Of a DNA stretch of 64,000 nt, positions 52,673-64,000 are shown one piece after another. The stretch comes from Warburgia ugandensis (lineage: Eukaryota; Streptophyta; Magnoliopsida; Canellales; Canellaceae), in assembly GCA_035236585.1 (NCBI GenBank), contig CP141136.1:27629426-27693425 (forward strand), given 5' to 3'. The position numbers and the translations under genes are program-made. The notes under the pieces are model-generated. The model had not been told where the DNA came from, searched no databases, and was given only the letters and a program-made list of their open reading frames with translations. Position 1 is the first letter of the stretch. Each line of letters begins with the position of its first letter.

Positions 52673-52745
52673 TGGGGGGGTGGTGGTGTGACAGGTTCCA
52701 CCCACAGTGATCAAAGGAAGAGGGGGGTGGTTGATCCCCTTTACT
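51134..52745 (-). repeat. 5' LTR of the Athila-like fossil
   Basis: Partner of 41,341-42,745. It is longer partly because of a large (GA)n run at 52,577-52,665. The outer (right) limit is where similarity with the partner fades. Confidence 0.75.
52577..52665 (+). repeat. (GA)44 microsatellite
   Basis: About 89 bp of uninterrupted GA, followed by a G-rich stretch. The Leu-Ser open frames across it on the other strand are artefacts. The other LTR has no comparable run, so it expanded after insertion. Confidence 0.97.
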
Positions 52746-54279
52746 AGTTCTTTTGGGGATTGTTATCACTCTCTTCTTAATTATTCTTAACGCTTAGACT
52801 TATAAACAGACTTATAATATTCCTTTACATTGCAGTAGGGGTTTGTAATAACTTCTGACAGTACTATAAATGACATGTAGGTGGGAGGTTCCTTTCCCTT
52901 CCATGATCATGATTTTACATAAATCTTATTGCAAAGAGGGGATTGATCCTCGTTTTGTAAAACTAGAACCAATATTTAGATGCTCTAAGATAATGTGTGG
53001 TGACCATCAAAGGTAAGAATTAGTTGGGGATGATTTCAGAGAAATCTAGTTGAAAATGCATTTTAGGAATTTGAACACGACTTTAGATATTATTTTGCTA
53101 ACTCTAGAATGTTTTATTCAATACAATAGCTACAAAAATAAAGTATCACCCAGTTGCTATTAATATCACCCGTTCAACATTTTGGTTGGTATAGATGGAT
53201 GTGCTTCCTTATTTTGTGAGCACAATACAAGCTAGCATACTATATGTGGACATTATGGCCTTGCTTTACATGTTATAACATGCATGCATTCTTGATTGAA
53301 ACATAAACCATGAGTAGTAAAAGTTTACTCCATCCATAAATCAAGTGAATGGTTCTTCTAATTGGAGCATTGCTACATTGCTATTCAAAACCTATTGATA
53401 AGGAAATGCTATATGGAGAACTACTGAATATAGAAATAGTTGTAAGTTTGTCCAGGGAATAACTTTCCATCATTGTTATCGAATTGTTATAAACCAATTT
53501 CTCTTTGATCACGATGTTGACATGGGACTTATTCTATGATGCATGAATTACCATGCCTCTAGACTATTCAATCATGATGAGTGTGGAAATTAAGCACATG
53601 TAGCTAGTCTCAGTTCTAAGGATTTCACAAACTCTCCAGTTCATAAAATTATTCTAGTTTCTTGCATTTATTTGGTGCGATTCTTAAGATATTTAAATTT
53701 AAGGGCTACATTGTAGCATGACTTTCATCGTAATAAGGAGATATTTAAAATATGATATATTTATTTTACTCATCAAAATAAGTAAAGACTTGCCCAATAT
53801 AATACATTAAGTATAAGGCAATTTCTTCTTTCTATTGGGCATCTTATATTATATAGTAAAATTGTTATGTGATACATGTTACATAGTTTAGTCTTGATTT
53901 AAAACTTTAGGATTTTGGAAAGGAATATCCCAAGGTTACATAGGTGTGCCTGAAGACTCAAATCAAGATTTGGGCTTTCTCAAATCTTACTTGTAAGTTA
54001 GGCTCTTCATGCTGAGTGAGATGATTAGCTCAGATATCTGATCCACACACTTGTCTTCTTCGTCAACAGCCTACCAACTTTGGCACTAAAACCCTTTTTC
54101 TTCTCCTTGTCGACATGACGCATCTTCTCTAGTGAGCAAGGCTACTCTCTAGCAAGAACGCTTGCTCCCCACTTGTCTCTTTCCTCCCTCTTCTTCTTCT
54201 TCTTCTTTTTTTTTTTCCCCATCGGGTTTCCTCTCTTCATGTGTGTTAGGTTGGGGAAGATGATCACTTAAGTAGGAGC
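52746..54279. other. Region without a recognisable gene
   Basis: AT-rich with no coding match, no LTR edge and no terminal repeat. A short CT-rich run (TTCTTCTTCTTC) lies near 54,190. It may be internal sequence of a CACTA element interrupted by the Athila-like fossil. Confidence 0.4.
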
Positions 54280-55320
54280 AGGTGACTTGTAAAGTCGTTT
54301 ACAATAAACAACTTTAAAAGTCAACTCTTTTAAAGTTGTTTACAACAAACAACTTTAAAAACTAATGTATTTTCAATTCAAATATATATATATATTTATT
54401 TAATTTTAGTACTTTACAATATCTTACATAAATACACAATGAAACTAATTTTTTATGATATTTAGCGTTGATTCACAAATTCTTTATACACACATATAAA
54501 CAAACACGTGAACAAGAAAATCAAAGTATTTTTTTTAGTAGATCCAATGTTATATATTATTATATCTTATTAATACAATATCATGATCAAAGAGCTAATC
54601 TGAAGGGGAAAAGGACAGAGATAGACACAGGGACTAGAGGAGGAGGTCATCATGCCACTTGTGAGTGAGAAAAAGAACATGAACATGGGATATGGGGGAA
54701 AATGAGATGACTTCGACATTTTATAGACGAACAAGGAATTTTGGAGTTGTTTAGTCATAAATGACTTTAAAAGTATAAACTTTTTAAGTTTTTTGAGACA
54801 AATGACTTCAAAAGTATACATTTATTTTGGCGCTAAGAGGAATTTTTCATGGGAACGGAGTTTTAAAGTTGTTTAGGACTAAATGACTTTCTTTTGAAAT
54901 CGTTCAATCCTAAACGACTTTAAACTATTTTCCTCATGTAAAATTCATCTTTGTGCTGAAATAAGTCTATACTTTTGAAGTCATTTGACTCAAACGACTT
55001 CAAAAGTTTATAATTTTAAAGTTATTTATGACTCAACATCTTCAAAAGTCAATGACTTTTAAAGTCATTTAGTCCTATACAACTTTAAAACTCTTTTCCC
55101 ATTTAAAATTCCTCTTAGTGCCAAAATAAATCTAAACTTTTGAAGTCATTTGACTCAAACAACTTCAAAAGTTTATACTTTTAAAGTTGTTTAGTCTTAA
55201 AAGACTTTAAAACTCTTTTCCCATTTAAAATTCCTCTTAACGCCAAAATAAATCTATACATTTTTATACTTTTAAAGTCATTTATGACTAAATGACGTCA
55301 AAAGTAAACCTTGTTTAAGA
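54280..55320. repeat. CACTA-type sub-terminal repeat arrays
   Basis: Two clusters (54,290-54,365 and 54,705-55,320) of direct and inverted ACTTTTAAAGT(C/T) and CTTCAAAAGT motifs, joined by TTT(A/G)(G/T)TC spacers. Within the second cluster a longer unit repeats: ACTTTTGAAGTCATTTGACT at 54,973 and 55,137, and AAAATTCCTCTTA/AAAATTCATCTTT near 54,940, 55,105 and 55,225. The same motif type marks the CACTA ends at 24.4-24.9 and 41.0-41.2 kb. No CACTA terminus is seen beside these clusters. Confidence 0.75.
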
Positions 55321-56150
55321 TATTACAATGCCCACTTGAAGTATAAGTTCAAAATCAAGGTAGGTAGTTCGATTACTCATTTGTCTTAATGTTATAATTG
55401 GGATAAAGCAAGTGTTTTAAGTTCATTTCAATCTATATCTAATCTAGATGTATTCATGTTTCTAAGTATTATCTCATCGACTAAATGTATATATATTAAG
55501 TTCCAATCATTGAGTATGGTTTTCATTCTTTTGTTTGGGTGTTACAACTAGGGTAATAGTAACATTTCCCATCTAAATTAGTTATTCCGTTTCTGATTTG
55601 ATAATTTAAAAGGTGTCACAAGATAACTTCTACATTTATTACATGCTTTCATAATTTTAGTAATTAAAGACAACACTTTGTAAATTATTGTCTACATTTA
55701 ATCATTCTTGAAAAGATATGACAATTATTAAACTTTCCAAAATAGCAATATTAATCCACCTATCTTTGTATGGTGCCTATCGTTGGTTCTTGTATGTACC
55801 TCCTTGAGCCCGATCTATTTATTGGCAAATTGATCGATTTCATAGTTGATCCATTGATGGATCGTTCTAATTGTGTTTAGCATTAGATGGTCAATCAATG
55901 ATCAGATCTCAGGAACGGCTAGATATGTTGTTGTTCTAAGGTTCAGTGGTAGATCTACAACTAAATCAAGAGGTATACTAAACCAGGTATGGATCTAGGA
56001 GCTATTTCCCTAACATATAGTTAGATCTAGATGAAGGGTAAGATATGATCGCATATTAGATGATTTGGTGTAAAATGTACATTCAGACCTAGAGGGAGCT
56101 CATATCAATCGTAGATCTAGGTACTGAGTGGTTTCATAATGGTTGGATTG

Positions 56151-56675
56151 TCTCTCAAGTGTGGATCAATCAAAGATCTAATGTTTCAATGACCGCTGTA
56201 GGATTAGATCAAGATGAATGGATCAGATCCATCATAGATTTGGTTGTTGGTGATCAATCAATGATCAGATCAATTATAGATCAAAGTGCTAGTGATTGAT
56301 CAATGGTTGTACCGTGTGAGGGGTTACAAATCGATCACAGATTTGACTTTTGGAGATAGATCAATGATTAGATTGCAATGAGTGGTTGAGATTGATTTAG
56401 ATCTATCTCTCAAGGGTGGATCAATCAAAGATCTTATGTTTCAATGACCGATCTAGGGTTAGATCAAGATGAATGGATTAGATCCATCATAGATTTGGTT
56501 GTTGGTGATCAATCAATGATTGGATCATGGTGAATGATCAGATCAATTATAGATCAAAGTGCTAGTGATCGATTGATGGTTGTACCATGTGAGGGGTTAC
56601 AAATCAATCACATATATGACTTTTGGAGATAGATCAATTATTAGATTGCAATGAGTGGTTGAGATTAATTTAGAT
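56151..56675 (+). repeat. Tandem duplication, two units of about 255-270 bp
   Basis: Unit 1 starts at 56,151 (TCTCTCAAGTGTGGATCAAT) and unit 2 at 56,406 (TCTCTCAAGGGTGGATCAAT). The units keep CATAGATTTGGTTGTTGGTG, GATCAAAGTGCTAGTGAT and GTGAGGGGTTACAAATC in order. The whole area is dense in GATCAAT-type words. It is non-coding and lies within the LTR-like region. Confidence 0.88.
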
Positions 56676-57001
56676 TTGTCATTTGGAGCCAGATTGATAG
56701 TTGGATCATGGTAGGAGTTTCAGAATCAATCAGTGATATGCCATTTAGAGATATATCATTGATTAGATCTCAATGGATGGTCAGATCAGTCATAGATCTA
56801 ACAACAGGTCTGATCAAGTTTCTGGTCATGATCGATAGTCGAATATTTTCTGATCAACGAATAGACAGATGGATCTTGTTCCTCACTTGATAAGGATCGT
56901 GATGGTTATCTCAGGTCTACAAAATATGTCCTGGATTAGCCGGCTCACCGTGTCAACTCAGCCCAACAAGGCAAGTCAGGTGCAGGTGAAAGGGGCGAGT
57001 C

Positions 57002-57145
<144 letters not shown>

Positions 57146-58000
57146 TGGGGGGGAGGGGAGGGGAGGAGAGGGGAGGGGAGGAAGAGTGAGGTTTAAGCCG
57201 GTGGCCCTTGCCCAGTTGCTGCCTACATTGGCACTGTCGATCGGCTTTGCGGGTCCCCTATGAATTGAGGCATAGTAAGAGAAGGGTAAGAAGAGAGGGA
57301 TTTAGGCTGTGCCCGTCCCCTATGGATTGAGGCAAAGGAAGAGAAGGGTAACACGAGAGGGGTTCAGGGTGTGAAGGTGGCCAGCAGTGGCCGTTGGTTC
57401 GATCACCATCTGAGCACGATAAGGAAAACGGAAGGGATAAAAGGGTTTTTTGTCAGTGACGAAATCTAGGCAGAGGGGGTGCTTTTGGCATGGGCATCTA
57501 ACGGTGGGGGGTTTTCCACATTGGAGAAGAAGGAGAAGCCTCACCGGTAGGGAGATCTGAGCGGCAGGGCAGCATGCGATAAACGGTGAAGAGGGAAGGA
57601 AGGGCAGATGCCAAGAGTTTTTGCCCTTTCTTTGCAATCCCTTGTTTTGACGCGTTTTGGGTCGCTACCCGACATGGGGAGCCAGCTGACGTGTGCCAGC
57701 TGTCAAACCGTCTCTAGTTCTCCGACGGTAAGATTGGGGTGTCGTTATTAATTTGGATCCCTTAAATTAGTAAGATTTTGAGGCTTTTTCACCTCGATCT
57801 CTGTTGCTCAAAAAAGTATTATCAGTAGAATTATCTCGACCTGTAGCTTTCATTTTTTATAGTTTTAAATACAAATTTTGAATTTTTAAGGAGGTAACTT
57901 TCTTGAAATTCTATTTTCAAGTAATTTAATTTCTATTTTTATTTCAAATAAAATATCTTATAATTACTTATAAATTAACTCAAAATTTGTGGTTGCTACA

Positions 58001-59337
<1,337 letters not shown>

Positions 59338-61340
59338 TGACTCCCCGGGTTTTCATGATACTTTTTGAAAACTTTTTTGAAATTTGGGATATCCCTTGTT
59401 TAAGAATCATTACAAATTTGGGATATCCCTTAAAATAGCAAATATTTTTTAGATTTCGTATGTCATTTTTACACAAAGCCCAAGTTTTTTTTTATGGTGA
59501 AATGAGTGTTTTTTATTTTTATAAAAAAAATTGGCAAATTTTTCTCTATTTTTTGGACATATGCGCAATTGACACATGCATGTAGAACACCTAATAGAGA
59601 ATATAAATAATTTTTCATCACTTTGAAAACAAATATACAATACTTATCACTTCTTAGAACCTCCAGTCATAATCATATCACACCATATTCCATTAAATAC
59701 AAACGAATCCATGACATGAAAGTAAATATACATTCAGATTCTCTACTGAATAAAAAAGCTAATCGAAGGTTGCACGGTCATTCTGATTTATATGTTTTTC
59801 ATGAACTCATGTTATTTAGATATCATGATGCTTTGCTTTATTTGTTTTATTAGAATTGTTTATCTGTGGGTGTATCGAGAAGGCTTGGTGGCTTTCCTTA
59901 AGAGACTAACCCTGTGATCAAGGTCATACTCTGGGATGGTGAGCCACGGCCACTCTTGTATTTCATGCATTAGACATGACTTATTATCGCTTATTTTGGG
60001 ATGATGAATGGATTTCATGTTTTCATGGATTTATGACGAGTGCTTGCACTAGATGGACGCTATGTTAGGACGGTTGTAGGGTTGACCACTTGCCTTCTAA
60101 CTTTATGAGATGATAGATACATGCCCCTAAGATGGGCAAACCTCGTAGGAAGTGGTATCATGGGTAGTTGACACTATGTGTCCAACTGGCTCCCATGTAG
60201 GGCAGACACTTAGTCTCCCATTTGGTGTTGGTGGGAAGTGGCAGTTGGTTGACCCAGATGTTGGTTACCACTGCGACATGGCAATCTATATGTTTGTTTG
60301 GCATTCATGCGACATCAAGATTATTGCTGGGATTGATATATCCATATGTACCCACTATGTGATGACGATGGAAGATTGATATGAGTACTCATGACCGGAT
60401 GTGAGAATGTGTGGTACACTCGAGGGACACAAGTGGATTATGCGCCCTTTGCATTCATGACATGCACCCGTATTTGATGTGATGGATTTCCTTTTACTTA
60501 GTACTATAAGGTTTATGGGCTATATTTTGTACTATGTTATGCACGTCACGTTGATTATGAATTGTACAAGATCTTACATGTCATACTAGATTCTGGTTTT
60601 AACATGAATTATACACCAATACTGTTTTGTTTATGAGACTTGACTATTCAGTTTTCATATCTTTATTACAGCCATGAGTTTTATTATGAGATTATGCATT
60701 TTTATCCATCACACAACTGATATCCATTTATTGAATATTAAATGTCTATGTACCTACACAAGCTATAGCTTGTTAAGGCATTGCTATTTTTCTCACAATG
60801 CCTCAAATATAGAGTGGGACATCATGAAGGGCAAATGGGTGGAAGATCACTAAAGGTTGCAGGGACCACCAAAGCATTTTAAGACAATTATACAAATGTA
60901 TTTAGTTGATTTGATATTATTTTGGACTTGTACATGGGTTGTATATACATAGATGTTCTTTTATATACATTTTAGACTTGTGGACTTATCTTTGTGGATG
61001 GATGTTGAGTCATGATAGACAGACCCTAGTTCTTGATGATTTTAGTATTTTCAGTATTAGTACTTATGATTTCCAACATGGTTTTTATGCAATCAAATAT
61101 GGCGCGTCTTATGTTACCAACTGATATCATTCTCAATATTTGTGGTTATCGCATTTTCTCATGGATATTTTGATGCCTTGAGGTTTAAAAAAATGTGTTG
61201 TTACTTAGATTTTCATACCTTTGAAATAATTTTAATTTATTGATAGTTGTAAAAAGGGATTTAGCCTATTTTATATTTATCATGTATATATATGTCTGTG
61301 TGTGTGCATATGATGTTTGGAAATTTGGGGCATCACAACA
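59338..61340. repeat. LTR block of the chromovirus family, mixed orientation
   Basis: The left edge TGACTCCCCGGG, with a primer site just outside, reads as the inner edge of a minus-strand 5' LTR, like 9,637. The middle (60,060-60,840) matches the LTR at 10,130-10,950 in reverse complement, so that part is plus-oriented. The right edge GGGGCATCACAACA is followed by TCTCCCCCTTGTAAAAA, which again looks like a minus-strand LTR plus polypurine tract. It is a compound of at least two LTR pieces. Confidence 0.6.
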
Positions 61341-62295
61341 TCTCCCCCTTGTAAAAATCATGGAAGCTCCTTTAAATATGACAAGTTGGTTGGGGGGATG
61401 AGGTAAGCAGGAGAGGGTGAGGTGGTGAGTAAAAAAATGGTGATTGGTTAGGCTAAGTAGGGTGGTGGGGTGGAAAGAGATGATTGGCTAGGTAGTTTCC
61501 TAAGAAGTGTGGATTGGTTAGTTGGTTAAAATAGAAGTTTAGGAGACCTTAGAAAGATCAGACTTTTGAATGGAAAGTGAAATTTGTAGTGCCCTTTAGT
61601 GGTGAGGTGGAAGTGAGAAAAAATGGAGAAGTATCTTCCTATTGGTCCACATGCTACCTTATCTCAGTAGATTTTTTCTAAATTATCTTCAAATATCTCC
61701 ATAAATTCTAATGATAGTTCTTTGGATTCTCCTCCAATTATGGCCTTAGATGTAGCTTGACTCATATGGCTTGATAGTTAACTTTGAGAGCTGCATTGGC
61801 TGGGTTTGTGGCTAGCTTAGATGGCTTTCTTAGTTTAGCTTTATGGCTCAAATCCTAGGCTTTGGTGGCTGATTAGGCTTCTTAGCTTGTCACCTTGTTC
61901 ATGGTTTGAATATGGCTAAGTGGCTTAAGTAAAACCCATACAAAGGTGGTGGACTCTGCATTGCTTGTGCAAGGGCCCACTTTGGCCACCTTTTACTCCT
62001 TCTATTCCTTCTTCAATTAATCTTAGGATGATCTTGACCCTTGCTCTCATATTAGTGTGATGAATTTTAGGTTTTGACTCGATCTTTTGATCTTAATCGT
62101 TAATTTTCATCTCAATTGTAGACATTAAACTAGTAGGGTAAGTCAGGGTTGATGGAAGGATTTTGGTCCTTCCTAAATCCCCTCCTTAGATCCTAGGAGC
62201 AAGGACTTATAGTCCTTTAGCAATAACCTTTGGATCCTAAGATTTTAGGCCCTTGACTTTCGTAGTTTCTGAATTTCACAATTGAATCCTACTAC
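61341..62295. other. Region without a recognisable gene
   Basis: AT-rich with G-rich short runs near 61,380-61,470 (GGTGAGGTGG/GGGTGGTGGGG words). No coding or RNA signal. Probably interior of an old LTR element. Confidence 0.35.
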
Positions 62296-62535
62296 CTAAG
62301 TCGATCTTATTGGCAATGGAGCAACACCTATCACTCGTCAATTAGAATTGGCCAAAGTAATATCCCCTTACATAAAATGGATTCCAAATATTCATGATCT
62401 GTGTGTACATGAGTCAAATTACTTATTCCTTGGTCTATTAATAAACTCTCTCTCTCTAGAGATTGGAAAATATGTTCAACTGGAAAGATTCTTAATATTG
62501 CTTTGACTCATACTCCCTAAAAAGTGGATCTCGAA
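62296..62535 (+). pseudogene. ycf2: Plastid ycf2 fragment in the nucleus (NUPT)
   Basis: Plus-strand translation gives [37 protein letters not shown] and, with a frame change, the stretch normally reading STRNILVIASTHIPQKVDP (here near 62,477-62,530). This is the ATPase-like part of plastid Ycf2, just past its Walker region. Only about 80 codons are present, with no start or end. It has diverged clearly more from the usual ycf2 text than the rpoC2 insert has from rpoC2, so it is probably an older transfer. The following 300 bp (to about 62,830) may also be organellar, but I cannot place them. Confidence 0.75.
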
Positions 62536-63288
62536 GGGATAGATTTCTTAGAGGAATCCTTCGAAAGGATTCTTTCCTATCACTAACTCTAATCGATAAG
62601 AACATTAGGGAACTGTTTTCCTGTAGAATCTCATTTCCTTATCCCTAAAAGAAGAAAGTGAAGGGCTCCATGAATTGAAGGCCCAAGATGGTCTGATCAT
62701 TTAAGTCCCCCTTTTTTTGTAAAGAAGATAAGGTTGAGACTGATTGTTCAATTCATTCCCTCCAGCGTACTACCAAATTTTGAGTATTGGATAAGAGTCA
62801 ATTCATTGGGCTAGGTCGTTGGATCATCATCTTACTTCCTATAAAAAGTAAAAAGCTCTAATTAAATTCCAAAAAATATGATTGATCACATACTTATCTC
62901 GGATTAGCTTACAAAATACAATTTTTTTGTCTTTTAGGTTAGAAATGCATGTGTTATGAATTTTGGCCAAAAACCCTATTTTAGCACTATAAGTTATAAT
63001 AAATGGGTAACTAATTGGTGGTTTTAGTATAAAATAAGACACTTATAAGTTGTTAAAGAAAATAGAATGCTAAAGAATGAGAATTCTCTAAGATAAAATA
63101 AAAGACTTAGCCTTATAAAATTTTGTGAGTATATTCACTACAAACCCTTATGAGGCTTAACTTGTCCACTAGGGGTAACTTAGGGGTTTAAAGGCATGTT
63201 GCTTATGTTAAATGCAGTCATGAGTACCTACGAAAATGACAGCCAGCTTCATAATTTTTTTATATGTTTTGCTCAGGACTAGCAAAAT

Positions 63289-63301
63289 GCTGGTTGGGGT
63301 A
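63289..63301 (+). other. Polypurine-like tract of a plus-strand Athila/Tat element
   Basis: The text CTCAGGACTAGCAAAATGCTGG, then TTGGGGTA, sits just before TGATAAGTG. A phrase of the type GAGGACTAGCAA...TTGGGGG before the 3' LTR is characteristic of Athila/Tat elements. Confidence 0.6.
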
Positions 63302-64000
63302 TGATAAGTGTTTAATTATGTATAAAAAGTACACAATTAATAGCCCATGTGTTATCATTTCTGACCTAATAGTTCAAATGTTTAATATTTTGCTATGGAG
63401 TAAGTAGTGAATGATCATAATTTCCTAAAATTTAATTAGCTTTTTTCTTATTTTTTTGGGTATTGAGAAGGGAATTCAAAAGCCAAGCTTGATTAAGATA
63501 AGAATTGAGGCCATCGAGGTTTCCTAGTCTAACTAGGAAACTTAAGTAAACTAAAGCCCAATTGACATCATCCAAAGCTTAATCAAGGATCAAGATCATC
63601 CAAGGGCAAGTTAGAAGACAATTGGAGAAGAAAAAAGGTAACTAGAAATGGACCTATGCCTAAGCAATGCATTTTCACCACCTCTGCATGGGAGCCATTC
63701 CCGCCACCTAAGACATTAAAGTCATGAAAAAGAGTGATAAGCCATCAAGCCAAGGAGGAGTTCCACATGGAGACACATGATTGGGGCATCAATTCAAGCA
63801 TATTTATATGTTAAAAAGTGTGATTTTTAAAGATGTTTGAGAGAGAATTTTAAAAGGTAAGGTGATCATGCATTAAGGGTCACATCAAGAGAGAAAACTC
63901 CACATTCCTTATCCATTTCCCTCTCTTAATCCACCCTCCATCCTAGGGTTATACGAAATTTATAATAAGGAGGGAGGCACCTCCTCAAAAAGTGGCACCT
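63302..64000 (+). repeat. Start of a 3' LTR, Athila/Tat type, running off the window
   Basis: Begins TGATAAGTGTTTAATTATG after the polypurine-like tract and continues as non-coding DNA to the edge. The interior to its left has no readable genes, so this is the tail of an old, broken element whose other LTR would lie to the left or is lost. Confidence 0.55.

Larger units (their letters stand above)
41341..52745 (-). mobile_element. Athila-like Ty3/gypsy fossil
   Basis: About 11.4 kb. On the minus strand: 5' LTR (51,134 to about 52,745), a degenerate tRNA-Asp-type primer site, leader, gag, protease, reverse transcriptase, RNase H, integrase, then a long non-coding tail and the 3' LTR from 41,341. 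Reverse transcriptase text FLDGYSRYNQIEITPKDQEKTTFTCP-type and FLGHVGFYRRFVKDFSTISK-type, together with the Asp primer site, point to the Athila/Tat branch. It is broken in many places, and its LTR copies differ by numerous substitutions and length changes, so it is old. It seems to have inserted just inside the CACTA end at 40,973. Confidence 0.82.

Noticed and set aside
52150-52769. Overlapping minus-strand open frames rich in Leu-Ser and Pro/Ser
   Set aside because: They arise from the (GA)n run and skewed base composition of the Athila-like LTR; several frames are open at once and none shows a domain.

Overview
This window looks like repeat-rich, intergenic nuclear DNA of a flowering plant. 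The evidence is En/Spm (CACTA) DNA-transposon remains, Ty3/gypsy and Ty1/copia LTR retroelement fossils with plant-type primer sites, a Tourist-like MITE, two pieces of plastid DNA (rpoC2 and ycf2), and a decayed plant ABCG transporter gene. There is no operon structure, rRNA, tRNA or CRISPR. The species cannot be named from the sequence. Almost every long open stretch is a fossil; apart from a possible first exon at the left edge, I see no intact host gene.

Layout. 1-200: candidate first exon of a minus-strand gene that leaves the window to the left. 200-2,585: its upstream region and an unclassified repeat. 2,586-12,942: a minus-strand Ty3/gypsy chromovirus (Tekay/Del-like) with very long LTRs. 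A 1.35-kb piece of plastid rpoC2 is inserted into its polyprotein region and is flanked by a 12-bp duplication. 13,053-24,956: a decayed plus-strand CACTA transposon with a TNPD-type transposase (TPase-associated, Tnp2, DUF4218 and DUF4216 parts), microsatellite-bearing tandem repeats, a G-rich block, a TNPA-like gene ending in a Ulp1-type cysteine protease domain, a sub-terminal repeat array and a clear terminal inverted repeat. 25,525-30,490: a minus-strand Ty1/copia fossil with both short LTRs. 32,676-33,709: C-terminal exon of an ABCG half-transporter, a host pseudogene. About 34,450-38,234: a solo LTR fragment related to the chromovirus LTR. 38,246-38,442: a Tourist-like MITE. 40,973-41,250: a second CACTA end of the same family. 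41,341 to about 52,745: a minus-strand Athila-like Ty3/gypsy fossil. 54,280-55,320: dense CACTA-type sub-terminal repeats. About 55,800-61,340: chromovirus-type LTRs in mixed orientation with large GA/CT microsatellites. 62,296-62,535: a second, older plastid insert (ycf2). 63,302-end: the start of an LTR of a plus-strand Athila/Tat element.

The pieces relate mainly by nesting. Plastid DNA landed inside the chromovirus, which abuts the start of the CACTA transposase gene. The Athila fossil sits just inside the remains of another CACTA end. The items most worth a second look are the rpoC2 insert with its long target duplication, the CACTA family with its Ulp1 domain and its repeat arrays at several sites, the G-rich block in front of the TNPA-like gene, and the mixed-orientation LTR block at 59-61 kb.
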